A DNA stretch of 64,000 nucleotides from Notolepis coatsorum (GCA_963971535.1 OZ020585.1:158233065-158297064), one strand, 5' to 3'; shown: positions 12,169 to 24,137, counted from the stretch's first letter. Notes: generated from the letters alone by a model not told the origin. Translations and numbers: made by a program.

Positions 12169-12285
12169 ATGTCAACGCTCATCGACAGCCCTGAGTGCCC
12201 TCGACAAAATGCAAAATACAATTTGCGGTTTTTTTATATTTCCAAAATGGTCGCCGGCTCCGATAGACTTCTTCAAAATGAGAAG
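12169..12285 (+). CDS. Candidate first exon in U copy 3
   Basis: Same 39-codon frame and GTAAAA donor as at 5453-5569, with the promoter-like gggaaatgtagtt upstream. The full unit is kept here and at 4618-5665 but the 3' part holding this exon is missing from U copies 1 and 2. Product unknown. Confidence 0.35.
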
Positions 12286-12550
12286 GTAAAACCTTATTAT
12301 GACACTTTTAACCTATTGCTAACCTATTGCCAACCTAACGTTTTACATTCTACATGCTTTTGTGACATAGTAGATGTTAATCCCCAACTCTAGGAGGGGG
12401 GGGTAGGTACGCGCGTCGATCTAAAACATTATAGAGGGCGCCACCCAGACGGTCCCGTTCGTACCGCGCTCAGTGGCCCACCCCAAGGGCGTGAGACCCC
12501 TCTACCTATGCTTTGATCTATTCCGTTAACATCCCCCAGATATGAACGAG

Positions 12551-12600
12551 AATGGTGATTCCTGGTTAAATAAAGGTTAAATAAAAAAAATAAAAAAATA
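12551..12600 (+). repeat. Small A-rich LINE 3' remnant
   Basis: gattcctggttaaataaagg followed by aaataaa repeats: a typical fish CR1/L2-group LINE tail. It replaces ~30 bp present in the left copy of the large element (near 2400-2430), so it arrived after the two copies separated. Confidence 0.6.
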
Positions 12601-12978
12601 AAACTGACAAACTCCATCCCAGTTGCCCCATAAAAACCCTGTTTTAATGATGAGCAACCAAGGCGCACAAGCCTCATGCGTGATTCCTATCAGAAACACC
12701 CAGGGCCAGCACTATGTACACATCGAGACCCAAAACACATCAATGGATAGTCTAACAAGACACCAGATACCATTCCTCCAAGCCGCCTGGGGGAACGACA
12801 ATAAGCCGCTTTTTTTATTTTACATTTTTTCAGAAAAAATAATACGGACATGGGTCACATGTGACGCGGCTGAGGGAAACACCCCCCCGTCAACCACACT
12901 TCATAAGAGGGGACGGTGAGCGACGTACCCCTATGCCGGGGGGAAACCCATGACTCAACAGACCTGTAAGGCAAGGAG

Positions 12979-15153
12979 TCAGGGAAACCCTAAACAATAC
13001 CCCGTCCACCTACTCCAAAAAGGAGAGGACGGGGAACCCCCAGAGAGACTTCCCACGTGAGCTGTATAGATTGAAAAGACATATTGCAGCATTGAGCTAT
13101 GTAACAATTGGGTTAGGACTCTCCGAGGAGGAGCTCTGAACTCCCCGAGGAGAAGACTCCGAACACCAGAGGAGGAGGCTCTGACCCAATACACACACTA
13201 CAAGTAGGGAGCAGCGCAGAAGAACCACGTCTCTACTGCGTTGCATCACCCACCAAGCTCAATAATCGAATTGAATTGAATCGAATACACATACAACAGA
13301 GCAGAACTTTGTTTTGAAGTTCTACTCACCTTGACAATCTGAGGAGTAGGCTCTGAAACTCTGAGGAGGCTCCCTCATTGAGAGGGAGGGTCCGAACTCA
13401 CAGAAGGCTCTTCTCCCTGAAGAAGAGCTCTGTGAGGAGGAGGCTCTGAAAACTCCCTGAAACAGAACCATAACATGGAACCTGAACAACTGACGGAAGT
13501 CTTACCAATAGAAACGCGCCCAGTGACGTACTCTATGGCGGGGGAATTTCCGCTGTGCACACACCCAATCTTTCAGAGTGTGGGACCAGGAAACTCCCCC
13601 CCCCCCCTTACCCTGTAACGTGCCAAAACAGCAACGTGACAGGAAGCCCGAAGGACAGGGGGTTTTAACCCCTGCCCAAACAGAAAAAGGGGGAGGAAGG
13701 GTTTACCAGTTCACCCCTTTACGACCCCTCACCCCTGATACGATGTAATGACAAAGTAGAGCCATGACACCAGTCATAGCATGCTACATAAAGCGTTTAA
13801 CAGCTTCACATGTGCAAACCTGCTATCTGATTTTTACTAAGGAAAAACACAGAACAGAGAGGGCCCCTTTAAGAGCCCCGGTACCAGACTTACACATGTG
13901 CTTCTGTGGGCCAAAACCTAACCCAGTTGTGGATCTCAACGACACACACAACCCTTCATCACAACAAAAAAGGGCAAAAGTACACTCTTACTACAGAGGA
14001 ATGCCGTTTTTCATAACGAGAGAGACATAAGTCCTCGATTATGTATTGGCCACAGGCCTTGCTAAGCACATATGACAGTGACCAAACAACCTTTTCCCTA
14101 GGAAAAAAAATTGTTTTCTCAAGCAGAAGCACAACCCCAGCAGTTTAAGCTGAGGGTTACATCGTATCCCCACAAACATAGTGACACAATATATTGTAAA
14201 CAAAACATGTTTGAGAGGAGGGGGGGAAGCCCCAGGGAAAAACCGGGGGGGTCACCCCTCCCTACCTTACCCTTGATACGACCAGGTTGAACAGGTACCC
14301 CTGTTAATATGTGAACACGCTGTTCATTGTCATCACAGGCTGAGAGAAGGATTTATTCCTCAATCACATGTCACTAAGCATAGCTTCACAGGTTAATTAA
14401 CCCACTTAGTTGTGAGTTCAACCACGTTACTAACGTTACATGAACACACATGTTCTCATCACAACTAAACCAGTTCATTTTTACACACGTAAAAAACAAC
14501 ACAGATTTTCTAGGTAGAGAGAAGCTATACCAGTGACAAGACAATTCACACACAACACGCGTTGTATCCTCTGTCAAAGATGACGTCGTAGTCAGAGTGT
14601 TAAGGCTTGTTATTCTCACAGTAACGTTCAACAGTGTAGCATTAAGCTAACAGCCACTCCGACTGATAGCAACAAGCTAACGTTTCCTAGCCTAGTGAAC
14701 GCAACAGGCTAGCGCCGCAGCTAACAGCTTTCTGGCTAACAGTAGGCCACACACTAGCACGCAAGCTAAGCAGCTATCACCTGAACTGTACACAACAACA
14801 TAACAAGCCACACTTCAGACAGGCCGCTGCCTGAATCCCTCCTCATCCTAAGAGAGAAGAGAAAAATAAATGTCAACACAGTTTTCAACAGTGATTTAAC
14901 AGACATACGGCGGAGTCGGCACAATTCCCATCCGGGCTGCAGCTGACTTGAGCATGGAACTACCGATAAAGAAGATCCAGACCCACATTTCCTCGTGCTT
15001 AGGGTGTAATCTCTCATTCATTTGAAAGATGGGGCCTTCACGGGACAGAGAAGAATCCGCTCGTCCAGAGAACCCCGGGTTTAAACCAGATCTCGGTCGT
15101 GGCCCACTAGTTTGACCATTATGGGCGTCAGACCAGGACCCTCCATCCGTCGC
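12979..15153 (-). CDS. Candidate multi-exon gene inside large TIR element (right copy)
   Basis: Read on the minus strand: exon 15153-14909 (acceptor ctgtctcttag, 81 codons open, donor gtatgt, phase 2), a 61-bp intron, exon 14847-14781 (acceptor ttctctcttag, donor gtgata, phase 0), then exons 14339-14271, 13456-13330 and 13061-12979, which match the left copy in length (69, 127, 83 bp), splice sites and open frame. The first two join in frame. At 14781-14847 the right copy has three bases more than the left, a frame-preserving indel. The exon equivalent to 254-432 is deleted here, so this copy is probably broken. A possible upstream first exon starts at 15461 (MSSSLGCLED) but its join is not resolved. 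Product unknown; no domain recognised. Confidence 0.38.
14573..14582 (-). other. Site of lost exon in right copy
   Basis: The left copy has ~280 bp (254-536) here, bounded by the direct repeat gaggat; the right copy has a single gaggat. A deletion by short direct repeats fits best, because the homology of the left segment to 55960-56170 continues past the breakpoint. Confidence 0.5.
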
Positions 15154-15614
15154 CTAAGAGACAGAGCAGAGGACCCCAATCTGGGGCCGGCCTTCGTAAA
15201 ATTGTCACTAACCCCCATAGCATTAGCAGCACAACTGGCGCCCGCATAGCAAAACATTACTCACCCAGCCCAGAAAGCAACCAGTTTCTCACAACAGCCG
15301 GTGCCTCCTGCAGTCCAGCTGTAGAACCGGAGGTTCAATACCTATCCAGCCGCAGCAAGGAGGACTGCAGGTGGGGAGTAGATCAGCGACGCGAGCCCCT
15401 AATACGAAAAAGCCGTGGAGGTCAGAATGATCATCATCTTCCAGACACCCCAGTGACGAAGACATTATCGCTGTATTTTCTCGAAAATAGTGAGAGAGAA
15501 AATAAAGATATAACGTCAACGTATCTCCTTGTTCTTCTGTTTTCCTTTCTTCAGCTAAATACTTTCTTTACCACGTCAAGTGATTGGTATACAGGCACTC
15601 TCTTGTGGTTGAAA

Positions 15615-15748
15615 TTTGAGAAGGAGATGAGTGTGTGGCCACACCCCTGCTTATATAGGTAGCAGATGGGGGTGTGGCCAGACGGATGTTGGTATGTAAA
15701 GGTACAATGTGAGTTTTTATTCAGTGCACATGCACTGGAGTGAGATAT
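15615..15748 (-). promoter_or_regulatory. Subterminal hairpin with TATA-like box, possible element promoter
   Basis: Inverted arms ggccacacccc (15638-15648) and ggggtgtggcc (15669-15679) flank a ctatataa box (minus strand, 15651-15658). The same segment is present in both short TIR elements (4116-4262 and 7408-7590). Placed just inside the TIR and ~190 bp upstream of a possible ATG at 15461, it could be the promoter of the gene read leftwards. Transposase-binding subterminal repeats are an alternative. Confidence 0.4.
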
Positions 15749-15788
15749 GTGCAATATGACGCTGAGCGGAAGCTCTACGACATAGAAC
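15749..15788 (-). repeat. Right TIR of large element (40 bp)
   Basis: Perfect inverted match to 7641-7680. Confidence 0.9.
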
Positions 15789-16507
15789 CTGCACAGACTA
15801 CAACGTATATCATGCCAGTTAGGGTACCTTGTGTATACACTACAGTACTGTTTACTTTTATTCTTACTCATAGTATATATGCAGATTCAATCAGATTATT
15901 TATTGCCTATATTTATTGAAATATATAATATAACCAATAGGTCATACAGACCCTCATCTGCACCTTAGTTTACGCCATTTCTTTTTCTCATATTTCTATA
16001 TTCAGTTAATTACATTGTTTACACTGTTTATTTTTCTCATATTTTTATATTCAGATCTAATTGATCTTATTGCCTAAATGTATGTCTTAGTTTCTGAATG
16101 AATGAATTTATTCACACACACACACACGATATATTACATATACATATCTTCATGTGAAAACATCATCGTTGAGATTGTGTGCGTGTGCCAGGTCTCCCAA
16201 GAAGCTATTTAAAGCTATTTGATCACAAATATAAACAAATATAAACAAACAAAAACATACAACATGGGTAGGCGTACACACCTACCTACTAACATACATA
16301 CAACATATACATAAATACAGACAATTAATATACCTAAGTATGGATTCTATTTAGAGATATGATTTAAGCAGTTCCTCTTTCAGTGATTTTTTTTAAGGTT
16401 GTGATGGATTTTGACAGTTTCAGACTCTCGTCGAGCTCGTTCCAGATCAATCTACCATTACCCTACCATTACCATGCCCCACGCTGCAATATATATATTC
16501 TTTTATA
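15789..16507. other. AT-rich region without recognised gene
   Basis: Contains a short (CA)n tract near 16112-16127. No credible ORF or RNA gene seen. Possibly unique or old degraded repeat DNA. Confidence 0.5.
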
Positions 16508-16715
16508 AATGGTGCATTTATATAGCGCCTTTATCCAAAGCGCTTTACAATTTTGTTCCTCACATTCACCCATTCACTCACACACCGACGGCAGAGGCGA
16601 CCATGCAAGGTGCCGACCTGCTCACCGGGAGCAATTAGGGGTTAAGTGTCTTGCTCAAGGACACTTCAACACGCTGCCCGGGAGGAGTGGGGAATCGAGC
16701 CACTGTCGCCCCTGC
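16508..16715 (-). mobile_element. tRNA-derived SINE, partial
   Basis: On the minus strand it reads from ggcgacagtggctc through a B-box-like ggctcgattccc, then the conserved fish SINE body (gtccttgagcaagacactta, gcaggtcggcaccttgcatg) and the 3' part ending gtaaagcgctttggataaagg and cgctatataaatgcacc. The A-box segment of the tRNA part seems to be missing, so it is a 5'-deleted copy. RNA polymerase III would normally transcribe such elements and a partner LINE move them. Confidence 0.7.
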
Positions 16716-17139
16716 TATGATGCCCAAATTTCCCCAAGGAATCAATAAAGCAATATTTAATCTTATCTTATTTTATCTTATATTATCTAACTCTGTGGTG
16801 AAGTGAGACAGAAGGGTTTTGTAATTGGAAAATGTAAGTGATTCAGAGTCTTGTGTTAAACGCTGTGTCAAGCTCTGGTTGATGCTACAGTGAGGAAGCT
16901 CGATCCTTATTGCACCGGGAGGGTCATCCTCACATTATTCACCGGACAAAGGCTTCTTCATACAGAGTGGGACCGGGTTCTCATGACGACACTGAAGGAG
17001 GAGAGAGACTAGACTCTAGTGTTTTTGTCTGAATAATCCTCAGTGACACTGAAGAGAGATCTACATATTGCTACGCTACATGTCCACTCTATTTCACATT
17101 AATCTGTTATATATACAGTAGGGATATCTGGGCACAGAA
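16716..17139. other. LINE-tail remnant then no recognised feature
   Basis: 16735-16790 (caaggaatcaataaagcaat, then ttatctta repeats) looks like the 3' end of a Rex1/CR1-group LINE. The remaining ~350 bp hold no ORF or RNA gene I can support. Confidence 0.45.
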
Positions 17140-17439
17140 CTGTCTTCAATTCAAGTCAAGAGTTTTATTTGTCACGGCATACAAGTATACAATGAAATGC
17201 GGGTGGTCTTGCCCGCAACGAGGTGCATAATACAATAGTAATATATAATAGAATCCAATAGAACGACATTGTGCCATAAAACAAGTAAACAGAGTAGGGC
17301 ATATCGGTATATGTACATGAGTTATTTATAGAGCATGGTAGGACATGCTAGGTCCTGTGGTAGTGCAATACACTGTTAGCTACGGATGAGGCGCTCGATC
17401 TTTATGTACATGCTATTGTAGACACCTGAATATAGAATA

Positions 17440-18697
17440 GAAAAGAATAGAAATACTTTTATTATCCCGTGGAAAATTAGACACTGCAAATCGCTCAACA
17501 TTTAAACATTTAGACAGGACAGGTCACAATTTAGAATGATAACACAAATCAAATCAAGTTGCCTAGGATAAGAGTAGAGTAGAATAAAATAGGATAAAAT
17601 GAAATGAAATAAAATATACAGAAATAAATACAGTAAGAATATACTGAGCATACTGAGCATGGGGTAACAATTTGGTCAATATAATTATAATTTAAATCTA
17701 ACTAAATGAAATATGAAATATATATTCCAGTATTCACAGTGTCACAAGGTGCAGTATGCTTTAGATAGTGTATTGTCCTCCTTGGGTTCCAATAAGATCT
17801 AGATCTATGTCTGGCAGCCGTCGCTGCCCCCTGTTGTGGAGCCTGGAGGCCGCTAGTCGCGTCCTCCTGCCACTAATGAGCTGCCGCTCTGTGCTCAGTG
17901 ATGCAGTGAGGCACAGTGATGCATTATATAGTCTGATGGCTGTTGGAATGAAGGACTTCCTGTGCTGCATTTGGGTAGTGTGAGCCTAGCACTGAACATG
18001 CTCCTCCTGTCAGCCAAGTCTGTGTATAGTGGGTGGGTGGGGTTTTCCCTGATGGCCTGGAGCTTAGCGAGGCTCCTCCTCTCCGCCACCCTCGCTAGAG
18101 AGTCCAGCTCCACCCCAACCACGCTGCTGGCCTTCCTGACCAGCTTATCCAGCCTGGTTGTGTCCACTGCTCTCAGTCCGCTGCCCCAGCAGGTCACAGC
18201 GTACAAGAAGGTGCCCGCCACCACCGACTCATAGAACATCCTCAACATCCTTGTACAGACATTGAAGGATCTCAGCCTTCTGAGGAAGTAGAGTCGGCTC
18301 TGGCCCTTCTTGTACAGTGCTTCTGCATGTTTTGACCCGTTCAGTTTGTTGTCGATGTGCACACCGAGGTATTTGTACACCTCAACCATGTCCACATCAA
18401 CTCCCCTGATGGAAACGGGGGTCACAGGTTCACTCCTCCTCCTCCCCAGCTCCACAACCAGTTCCTTGGTCTTCGCCACATTTAGCTGCAGGTGGTTTTT
18501 ATCGCACCATGTGACAAAGTCCACTACCAGTTCCCGGTATTCCCTCTCGTCACCGTCCTTTATACATCCCACTATCGCACAGTCATCAGAAAACTTCTGA
18601 AGGTGGCAGGACTCTGACCGATAGTGGAAGTCGTTGGTGTAGACAGTGAAGAGGAAGGGAGAGAGGACTGTCCCCTGCGGGGCCCCGGTGTTGCTGA
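17440..18697 (-). mobile_element. Rex1-like LINE, 3' part
   Basis: Minus-strand reverse transcriptase coding followed by a 3' UTR ending in an aataaaag-type tail (read on the minus strand near 17455). The 5' side stops where the long LTR at 18698 begins. A second Rex1-like 3' UTR (gagttttatttgtcacggca on the plus strand) lies just downstream at ~17150-17430. Confidence 0.8.
17761..18690 (-). pseudogene. Rex1-like LINE reverse transcriptase, C-terminal fragment with frameshift
   Basis: The frame from 18690 to 17895 shows RT motifs GAPQGTVLSPFLFTVYTNDF, the catalytic box as FSDD (variant of FADD), LQLNVAKTKELVV, YKYLGVHIDNKL and [16 protein letters not shown]. Near 17965 the frame shifts: the expected C-terminal motif (SFIPTAIRLYNASL) is in the neighbouring frame (17970-17761). 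The N-terminal half and endonuclease are absent. The codons upstream of 18690 in the open frame belong to the adjoining LTR. Clade call: Rex1/Babar within the CR1 group, by similarity to the other two copies in this window. Confidence 0.8.
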
Positions 18698-19615
18698 ATA
18701 TGTCTAACAATAATTCAATGTGTCTAACTTTAATTCCTTCCATTCTCTGTGTTCGCGATGACGTTGTGTAACTTGCTGACCCCTCTTGATCCTCCATATC
18801 CTAACATTGACACTTAATAGTGGGACATGATACAGGTACCGCCAGGGGGAGCTGGTGGCGAAGTTGGGCAGGGGGACACAGGTGAAGAAGGATGGGCTCA
18901 GGGCACGGCGCCTGCGGCGGAACTTCCTCTTCATTGTTTTCCAGAGAAGCAAGAGGTCGCTTGGAGCTGGAGCTCCAGACATCAAGCACACAGAATATAA
19001 ACCCAGTTACGAAGCGGGTTAGTAATGGAATATGCGATAGCTTAGCTTCCAGTTAATGCTAAAGAGACATTGTGAACGAAGAAGCAGACGTGCTACTGCC
19101 GAAGAGTGTGGTAGATATTGCACATGTTGCGTTTTAGTTAAAGTATAGGCGACAGGACAGGGGGTCGTCCCGACCCACAGCTTAGTTTCAGTTAGGCCTA
19201 GCACCACAGTTTAGCCTCTCCAGCCCAGCAGCGGACGTCGCTGCACTGCACGCACCTCCAGCCCCTCCGAGCCGTTGCCCTCCAGCAGTCACCTGCCTAA
19301 CGTCTACCCAGCCCCGCCTCCTGCTATCACGGGACTTCTCGACGGCCATCTCACCACACGGACGTTCGGTGGTGAGAGCAGGCCCGCCCTTGGTTAAGTA
19401 CACTCAAGCCAGTTACAGTGAGCGCTCCGAGTGCTGGAACTTTATCGGTAGACATTCTCTTTGTGCGGAGCGGGCCCTTTAAGGGCGAAGAGAAGCAGTA
19501 CTTTGAACTGACACTGGTAGCAGTGATTAGGGGCGCCCCGACATTTATTATTTTGGGGAAGCCGGCTATAGATAGGACTTGTTTTCAACGTGGGCCCACT
19601 CTCTTTTGGTTGAAT

Positions 19616-21862
19616 GTTTCAAGTTTCAAGTTTCAAGTTTCTTTAATAGTTGTCATACAGAAGTACAGAATACTTTCATACAAAATGCTTCTTACTGTTA
19701 CGCTCCAGAGACTGTGCTAGACAAGATAGTATCAAATAACATAGTATAGCATGTAATTTAGAAGAAGAAAATGAGGTCACAGTGTTCGGTATAGACATAT
19801 GTACAATGTTCTGAGTTACCATATAATATACAATACTATGCAGTGTACTAATGTACAGTACTATATAGTGCAAAGCAGAAATGGGATCAGGTACAATTTA
19901 GGTACAATTTACAGTAAGGTGTACGAGTTGTAGTGCAATCCTTCATCAATAAATATAAAGTGTGGGGAGTGGGTGCTACAGTGTGTTTGTTTAAAGTGGG
20001 TGTGTGCTATAAAGTGTGTGGAGTGGGTGCTACAGTGTGTTTGTTTGAAGTGAGTGTGTGCGTGTGGATGTGTGTGCTATGTGCGTTTGGTGGTTGTTGT
20101 TGTGTAGTGTTCATTGTTCGTTTAGCAGCCTGATGGCCTGGGGATAGAAGCTTCTTCTGAGTCTTTCTGTGCTCGCCTTGAGACTCCGGTATCGCTTGCC
20201 TGACCGCAGCAGTTCAAAGAGGCAGTTGTTCGGGTGACTGGAGTCTTTAATGATTCTCTTAGCCTTGCCCTTGCAACGCTTGTTGTAAATGTTCTGGAGG
20301 GTGGGGAGCCCCCCTCCAATTGTGCGTTCGGCTGAACGTGTCACTCTTTGTAGTCTGCTTCGGTCTTGTGCAGTGCTATTCCCAAACCAGGAGGTGATGT
20401 TGCCGGTCAAGATGCTCTCTATTGTACATGAGTAGAAGTTCTTAAGGATCTTCTGACTGACTTGGAACTTCCTTAGGCGCCTGAGGAAGTAGAGGCGTTG
20501 TCGTGCCTTCTTCACAACACTGTCAATGTGTGTGGTCCATGTCAAGTCCTCGGATATGTAGGCTCCGAGGTACTTAAAGCTGTTGACTCTCTCAACCGGT
20601 GCCCCGTCGATGCTGAGGGGGCTGTAGTCCTTGACCCCCGACCTCCTGAAGTCCACAATCATCTCCTTTGTTTTGCTGACGTTCAGGGAGAGGCTGTTTT
20701 CCTGGCACCATCCCGCCAGGACCTTGACCTCTTCCAGGTAGGCCCTCTCGTCGTTGGCAGAGATCAGGCCCACCACCACTGTGTCGTCAGCAAATTTGAT
20801 GATTGTATTGCTACTCCGCTGAGCCACACAGTCGTGTGTGTACAGGGAGTAGAGGAGGGGACTCAGAACACAGCCCTGGGGGGCCCCTATGTTGAGGGTG
20901 ATGGATGAGGAGGTGCAGTTGCCTGCTCTCACCACCTGGGGTCTGCCAGTCAGGAAGTCCAAGACCCACTGGCAGAGGTCATAGTTCAAGCCCAGGTCCC
21001 TGAGCTTGGCTATGAGTATGGAGGGGACTATGGTATTGAATGCCGAGCTGTAGTCGATGAATAGCATTCTCACATAGTTCCCCTGCCTCTTGTCCAGGTG
21101 TGATGCTGCTGTGTGCAGCACATGGGCTATGGCGTCCTCCGTGGACCTGTTGGGGCGGTATGCAAATTGCAGGGGGTCCATGTTGATGGGGAGGGAGGAG
21201 CAGATGTAGCCCTTTACTAGCTTCTCAAAGCACTTCATGGCTATGGAGGTGAGAGCTACAGGGCGGTAGTCGTTGAGGCAAGCAGGCTTGGATTTTTTGG
21301 GTACAGGGATAATAGTGGACTTCTTCAGGCAGGTGGGGATGACAGCCTGTTCTAAGGACAGGTTAAATATGTCAGTGAATACTGGGGCCAGTTGGTCGGC
21401 ACAGACTTTTAGGACGCGGCCGGGGATGCCGTCCGGACCTGCTGCCTTCCTGATATTCACTTTTTTAAAGGTCCGCCTCACCTCATGCTCTGTTACCCTG
21501 AACACTGCGCCTCCATCAGCAGCCGACCCCCCCCCCCTCATAGCCGTGGCTTGTGAGCTGGTGTTGTTATTATCAGCATCAAACCTCGCATAGAAGGTAT
21601 TAATGTCATTTGCTAAGGAGATGTCACTGTTCAGTTTGAGGGAGGCGCCTTTGTAGTCTGTCATCGTTTTGAGCCCCTGCCACATAGCTCTAGAGTCAGC
21701 TTGTTCAAACTGGAGTTCAATTTTATCCCTGTAGCGCCGTTTGGCCTCTGACACTGTCCTCCTTACGTTGTATCGCGCCACCTTGTGGTCATTCATGTTG
21801 CCTGCCACTAGGCCGTCGTTGTATGCTTTGGTCTCAGAGCTTGGTGTGATAACGTGTGTTCC
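19616..21862 (-). mobile_element. Rex1 LINE, 5'-truncated, inserted in the long LTR
   Basis: The 3' end (plus strand 19616-19640) is a run of caagttt units, as in the copy at 30555. The 5' end stops at ~21862; the LTR continues there with ctttataaaattcccattga, which in copy 2 (45235-45260) is uninterrupted. Confidence 0.88.
20111..21862 (-). CDS. Rex1/Babar LINE reverse transcriptase (5'-truncated, open)
   Basis: A 610-codon frame runs 21943-20111, but its first ~28 codons are LTR sequence. LINE coding starts near [11 protein letters not shown] and covers the linker and the whole [15 protein letters not shown] (about residues 167-179), [13 protein letters not shown] (295-307), [12 protein letters not shown] (353-364), the catalytic FADD (384-387), [23 protein letters not shown], then the C-terminal [11 protein letters not shown] and [13 protein letters not shown]. 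The N-terminal endonuclease is missing, so the copy is not autonomous. The intact frame suggests it is young. Role: target-primed reverse transcription. Confidence 0.9.
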   Translation of the reverse strand, partial: GTHVITPSSETKAYNDGLVAGNMNDHKVARYNVRRTVSEAKRRYRDKIELQFEQADSRAMWQGLKTMTDYKGASLKLNSDISLANDINTFYARFDADNNNTSSQATAMRGGGSAADGGAVFRVTEHEVRRTFKKVNIRKAAGPDGIPGRVLKVCADQLAPVFTDIFNLSLEQAVIPTCLKKSTIIPVPKKSKPACLNDYRPVALTSIAMKCFEKLVKGYICSSLPINMDPLQFAYRPNRSTEDAIAHVLHTAASHLDKRQGNYVRMLFIDYSSAFNTIVPSILIAKLRDLGLNYDLCQWVLDFLTGRPQVVRAGNCTSSSITLNIGAPQGCVLSPLLYSLYTHDCVAQRSSNTIIKFADDTVVVGLISANDERAYLEEVKVLAGWCQENSLSLNVSKTKEMIVDFRRSGVKDYSPLSIDGAPVERVNSFKYLGAYISEDLTWTTHIDSVVKKARQRLYFLRRLRKFQVSQKILKNFYSCTIESILTGNITSWFGNSTAQDRSRLQRVTRSAERTIGGGLPTLQNIYNKRCKGKAKRIIKDSSHPNNCLFELLRSGKRYRSLKASTERLRRSFYPQAIRLLNEQ

Positions 21863-22599
21863 TTTATAAAATTCCCATTGAGTAGCTCCAGTACCCCTCT
21901 CCCTCTTCCTCCCGTCTCTCCCCACATACGGGGGAATGAACAAGTATTTAAACCCTTAAAGGGACGGGTTCTATTACTGTGTCTTGACCAGTGTGGGAAG
22001 AACTTTAGTCATTGCCGTAGAGTGAGAGCACTAGGTGCCCAGTGTGGAAAGAGCTTTGCTTCTTGTGCCTTGTGTAAATATATGTCTAAGAGATAAGTCT
22101 TTCAGTAAAAGAGAGCTAAATGGGAACACTGTGTGCGTGTCTGTTAATGTGCATTCTGTCTAACCCTTTCCTTTCCGGGTAATGCTCATTATTGTTTAAC
22201 CCTTTAACCCCCTGCCTATGCATCATTGGGACAGGTCTCTACTCGCCAATCAGGAAGGGTACTGCTTTGGGGAGAAAGTATATCATCCATCATTACTGTC
22301 ATCGGGTGTGGGAGGGTGCAGGAAGTATTGAGGGAAGTGTGGGTGTGTGGGGAACTACTGCGAGTCACCCTGGAGGGCAAGAAGGACCAGCGCACCACCC
22401 CTAGGTTAGTGAATCCTAGGCCCCATCCACTCCCTCTGCTAAACCTTCACTCCAATACTCCTGGCCTACATTCGGGAACTCAGCCGGACCCAGATCTGCT
22501 GCGTTCCCACTACCAGGTGGCAGTGTACATCCACTCCCATAAAGCAGGGATAATCCACCCTGCTACACTATATTATACAATCTCAAGTTATACTATGCT

Positions 22600-23168
22600 A
22601 TTCTTAAAGTGACCTTTCCTTTTGTAAAGTGACCATAAGTGTGAGCGTGTGCAGCATGAGTGTGTGTTTGCTCATGTTAAAGTGGCTGCTAGTGTGTGAG
22701 CGTGTATAGTGTTTGTGTCGTGTGTGTGCTCATGTGTGCTTGTGTGTGGAGAGTTCAGTGTTCAAGGCTCTGATGGCCTGGGGGAAGAAGCTGAGCCGAA
22801 GTCTCTCTGTCCTAGTAGCTGGTGTTCACAGGCGTCTGCCTGACCTCAGCAGCATGAACAGGCTGTTGTTGGGGTGGTGAGGGTCTTTCATTATTCTGCA
22901 GGCTCTGGATTTGCACCTCTTGTTGTATGAACCTGCAGGGGTGGTAGTGCAATACCTGTGGTACGCTCGGCTGAGCGCACCACTCTCTGTAGGGCCTTCT
23001 TGTCCTGTGCCGTGCTGTTTTCATACCAGGCAGTGATGTTTCCAGTCAAGATGCTCTCTACAGCTCTGGAGTAGAAGGACTGGAGTATCTTCCCAGATAC
23101 TCTGAACTTCCTTAACTGTCTCAGGTGGTAGAGGCGCTGCTTCGCCTTTTTTTACGACTGAGTCTATG
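22600..23168 (-). pseudogene. Rex1 LINE 3' part, left of the BEL array
   Basis: On the minus strand it encodes, with frame breaks, [40 protein letters not shown] and a DPHHPNNSLFMLL motif, matching the C-terminal part of the Rex1 RTs at 20111 and 31048, followed by a TG-rich 3' UTR (22600-22770). The 5' continuation lies across the BEL array at 38232-38785; the reading frame joins through the duplicated ctatg. Confidence 0.85.
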
Positions 23169-24121
23169 TGTAGGAAAGCCCGTTAATAGACTACTTTGTT
23201 CTGTAATAGCCCTTTAATATGTTGTTGTTGACAGGATAGGGTAATTGATTCATGCCAGTGTATTCGTTCAGCGTGATGTGCTAGTGTTGCACTCTAGTCT
23301 TCTGATAACGTTACTGGCCCTTTAAGAGTTTCCCTTTCTACCGTGAGCAAGCTGTTCTCTGTGTTGCTGCCTGATGGTGCGGCTGCTGCAGCAGTAATAT
23401 CTGTCCCTTTGAGGAACGTGTGCGTAAATGACACGTGAGTACGGTACCTATGTTTAGTCCTGCTTAATTCATCCCTTCAGCTTACTCTACCTTTATAGTG
23501 TGTCTCCGCTGATCCATTCCTGTTGACGTTGTTCCCTCTGTTATTGAAACACTGCGCCGTTAGCTTAGCTACACGTTAGCCAACCTAGGTTCCCTCTGCT
23601 ATGATATGCTGCCTGCTAGTGATGCTGCGTGGTTAGCTTAGCCGCACGTGAGCTAGCCTAGGCTATATAACTCACTCACTACTTCTAGTGAATAGAATGT
23701 ATCTTTACACCCGGTTTACAGTCCGCCTACCTATATATTGTTTACATGCACTGCATGAGTAATCCCCCTGCATAGGCTATGTAGGTTATCTATAATAACT
23801 CCGGTTAAGTGAATGTCTTGGTTACTAGTAGTTGCACTGTATTGCTAATGAATATTATTGCAGCTATAGACCACATGTTTATGACATTATGTTTATGTGC
23901 GCCACTACTGTGTTTACTAATGTATACTGTATTGTACTCCTTTGTGTTTACTAATGTATACTGTATTGTATTCCCTTGTAGACAACCACACACCTTTCTG
24001 TTCCCAATACAACCAATACCTGCAGCACGCCTCTGTGTGATTCTTTAATCGGAGTTACAACGCCATAGTGTCCGCCAGCTCTATCAAACGCAACCCGTGG
24101 AGGCCCTAGCCCTCCGTGTCA
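23169..24121 (+). repeat. BEL/Pao LTR 1 (outer 5')
   Basis: Starts tgtaggaaagcccg, ends ccctccgtgtca; about 953 bp. A TATA-like ggctatataa lies at 23661-23670. Shares variants with LTR 4 (cacgtg near 23431, ctccgc near 23507) rather than with LTRs 2 and 3. Confidence 0.93.
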
Positions 24122-24137
24122 TGGTCCTTCGAGCCGG
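24122..24137 (+). other. Primer-binding site, tRNA-Tyr type
   Basis: tggtccttcgagccgg immediately follows the LTR. Its reverse complement equals the last 13 bases of vertebrate tRNA-Tyr plus CCA. Repeated after LTRs 2 (27956) and 3 (34317). Confidence 0.8.

Larger units (their letters stand above)
18698..22554 (-). mobile_element. Long LTR-like element (solo LTR), copy 1, split by a Rex1 LINE
   Basis: Without the LINE at 19616-21862 it is ~1.6 kb. On the minus strand it starts tgtagcagggtggattatcc (22554 leftward) and ends near ttagaca (18698). Copy 2 in the other orientation (43013-46258) starts with the same bases and ends tctaca with a 4-bp target duplication, which supports a solo LTR of a Gypsy- or ERV-like element. 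No clear target duplication remains here. No coding region recognised. A ggctatag/aagtatttaaac TATA-like region lies near 21945. Confidence 0.55.

Noticed and set aside
20122..20908. Plus-strand ORFs opposite the Rex1 reverse transcriptase
   Set aside because: Shadow frames of the minus-strand coding sequence.
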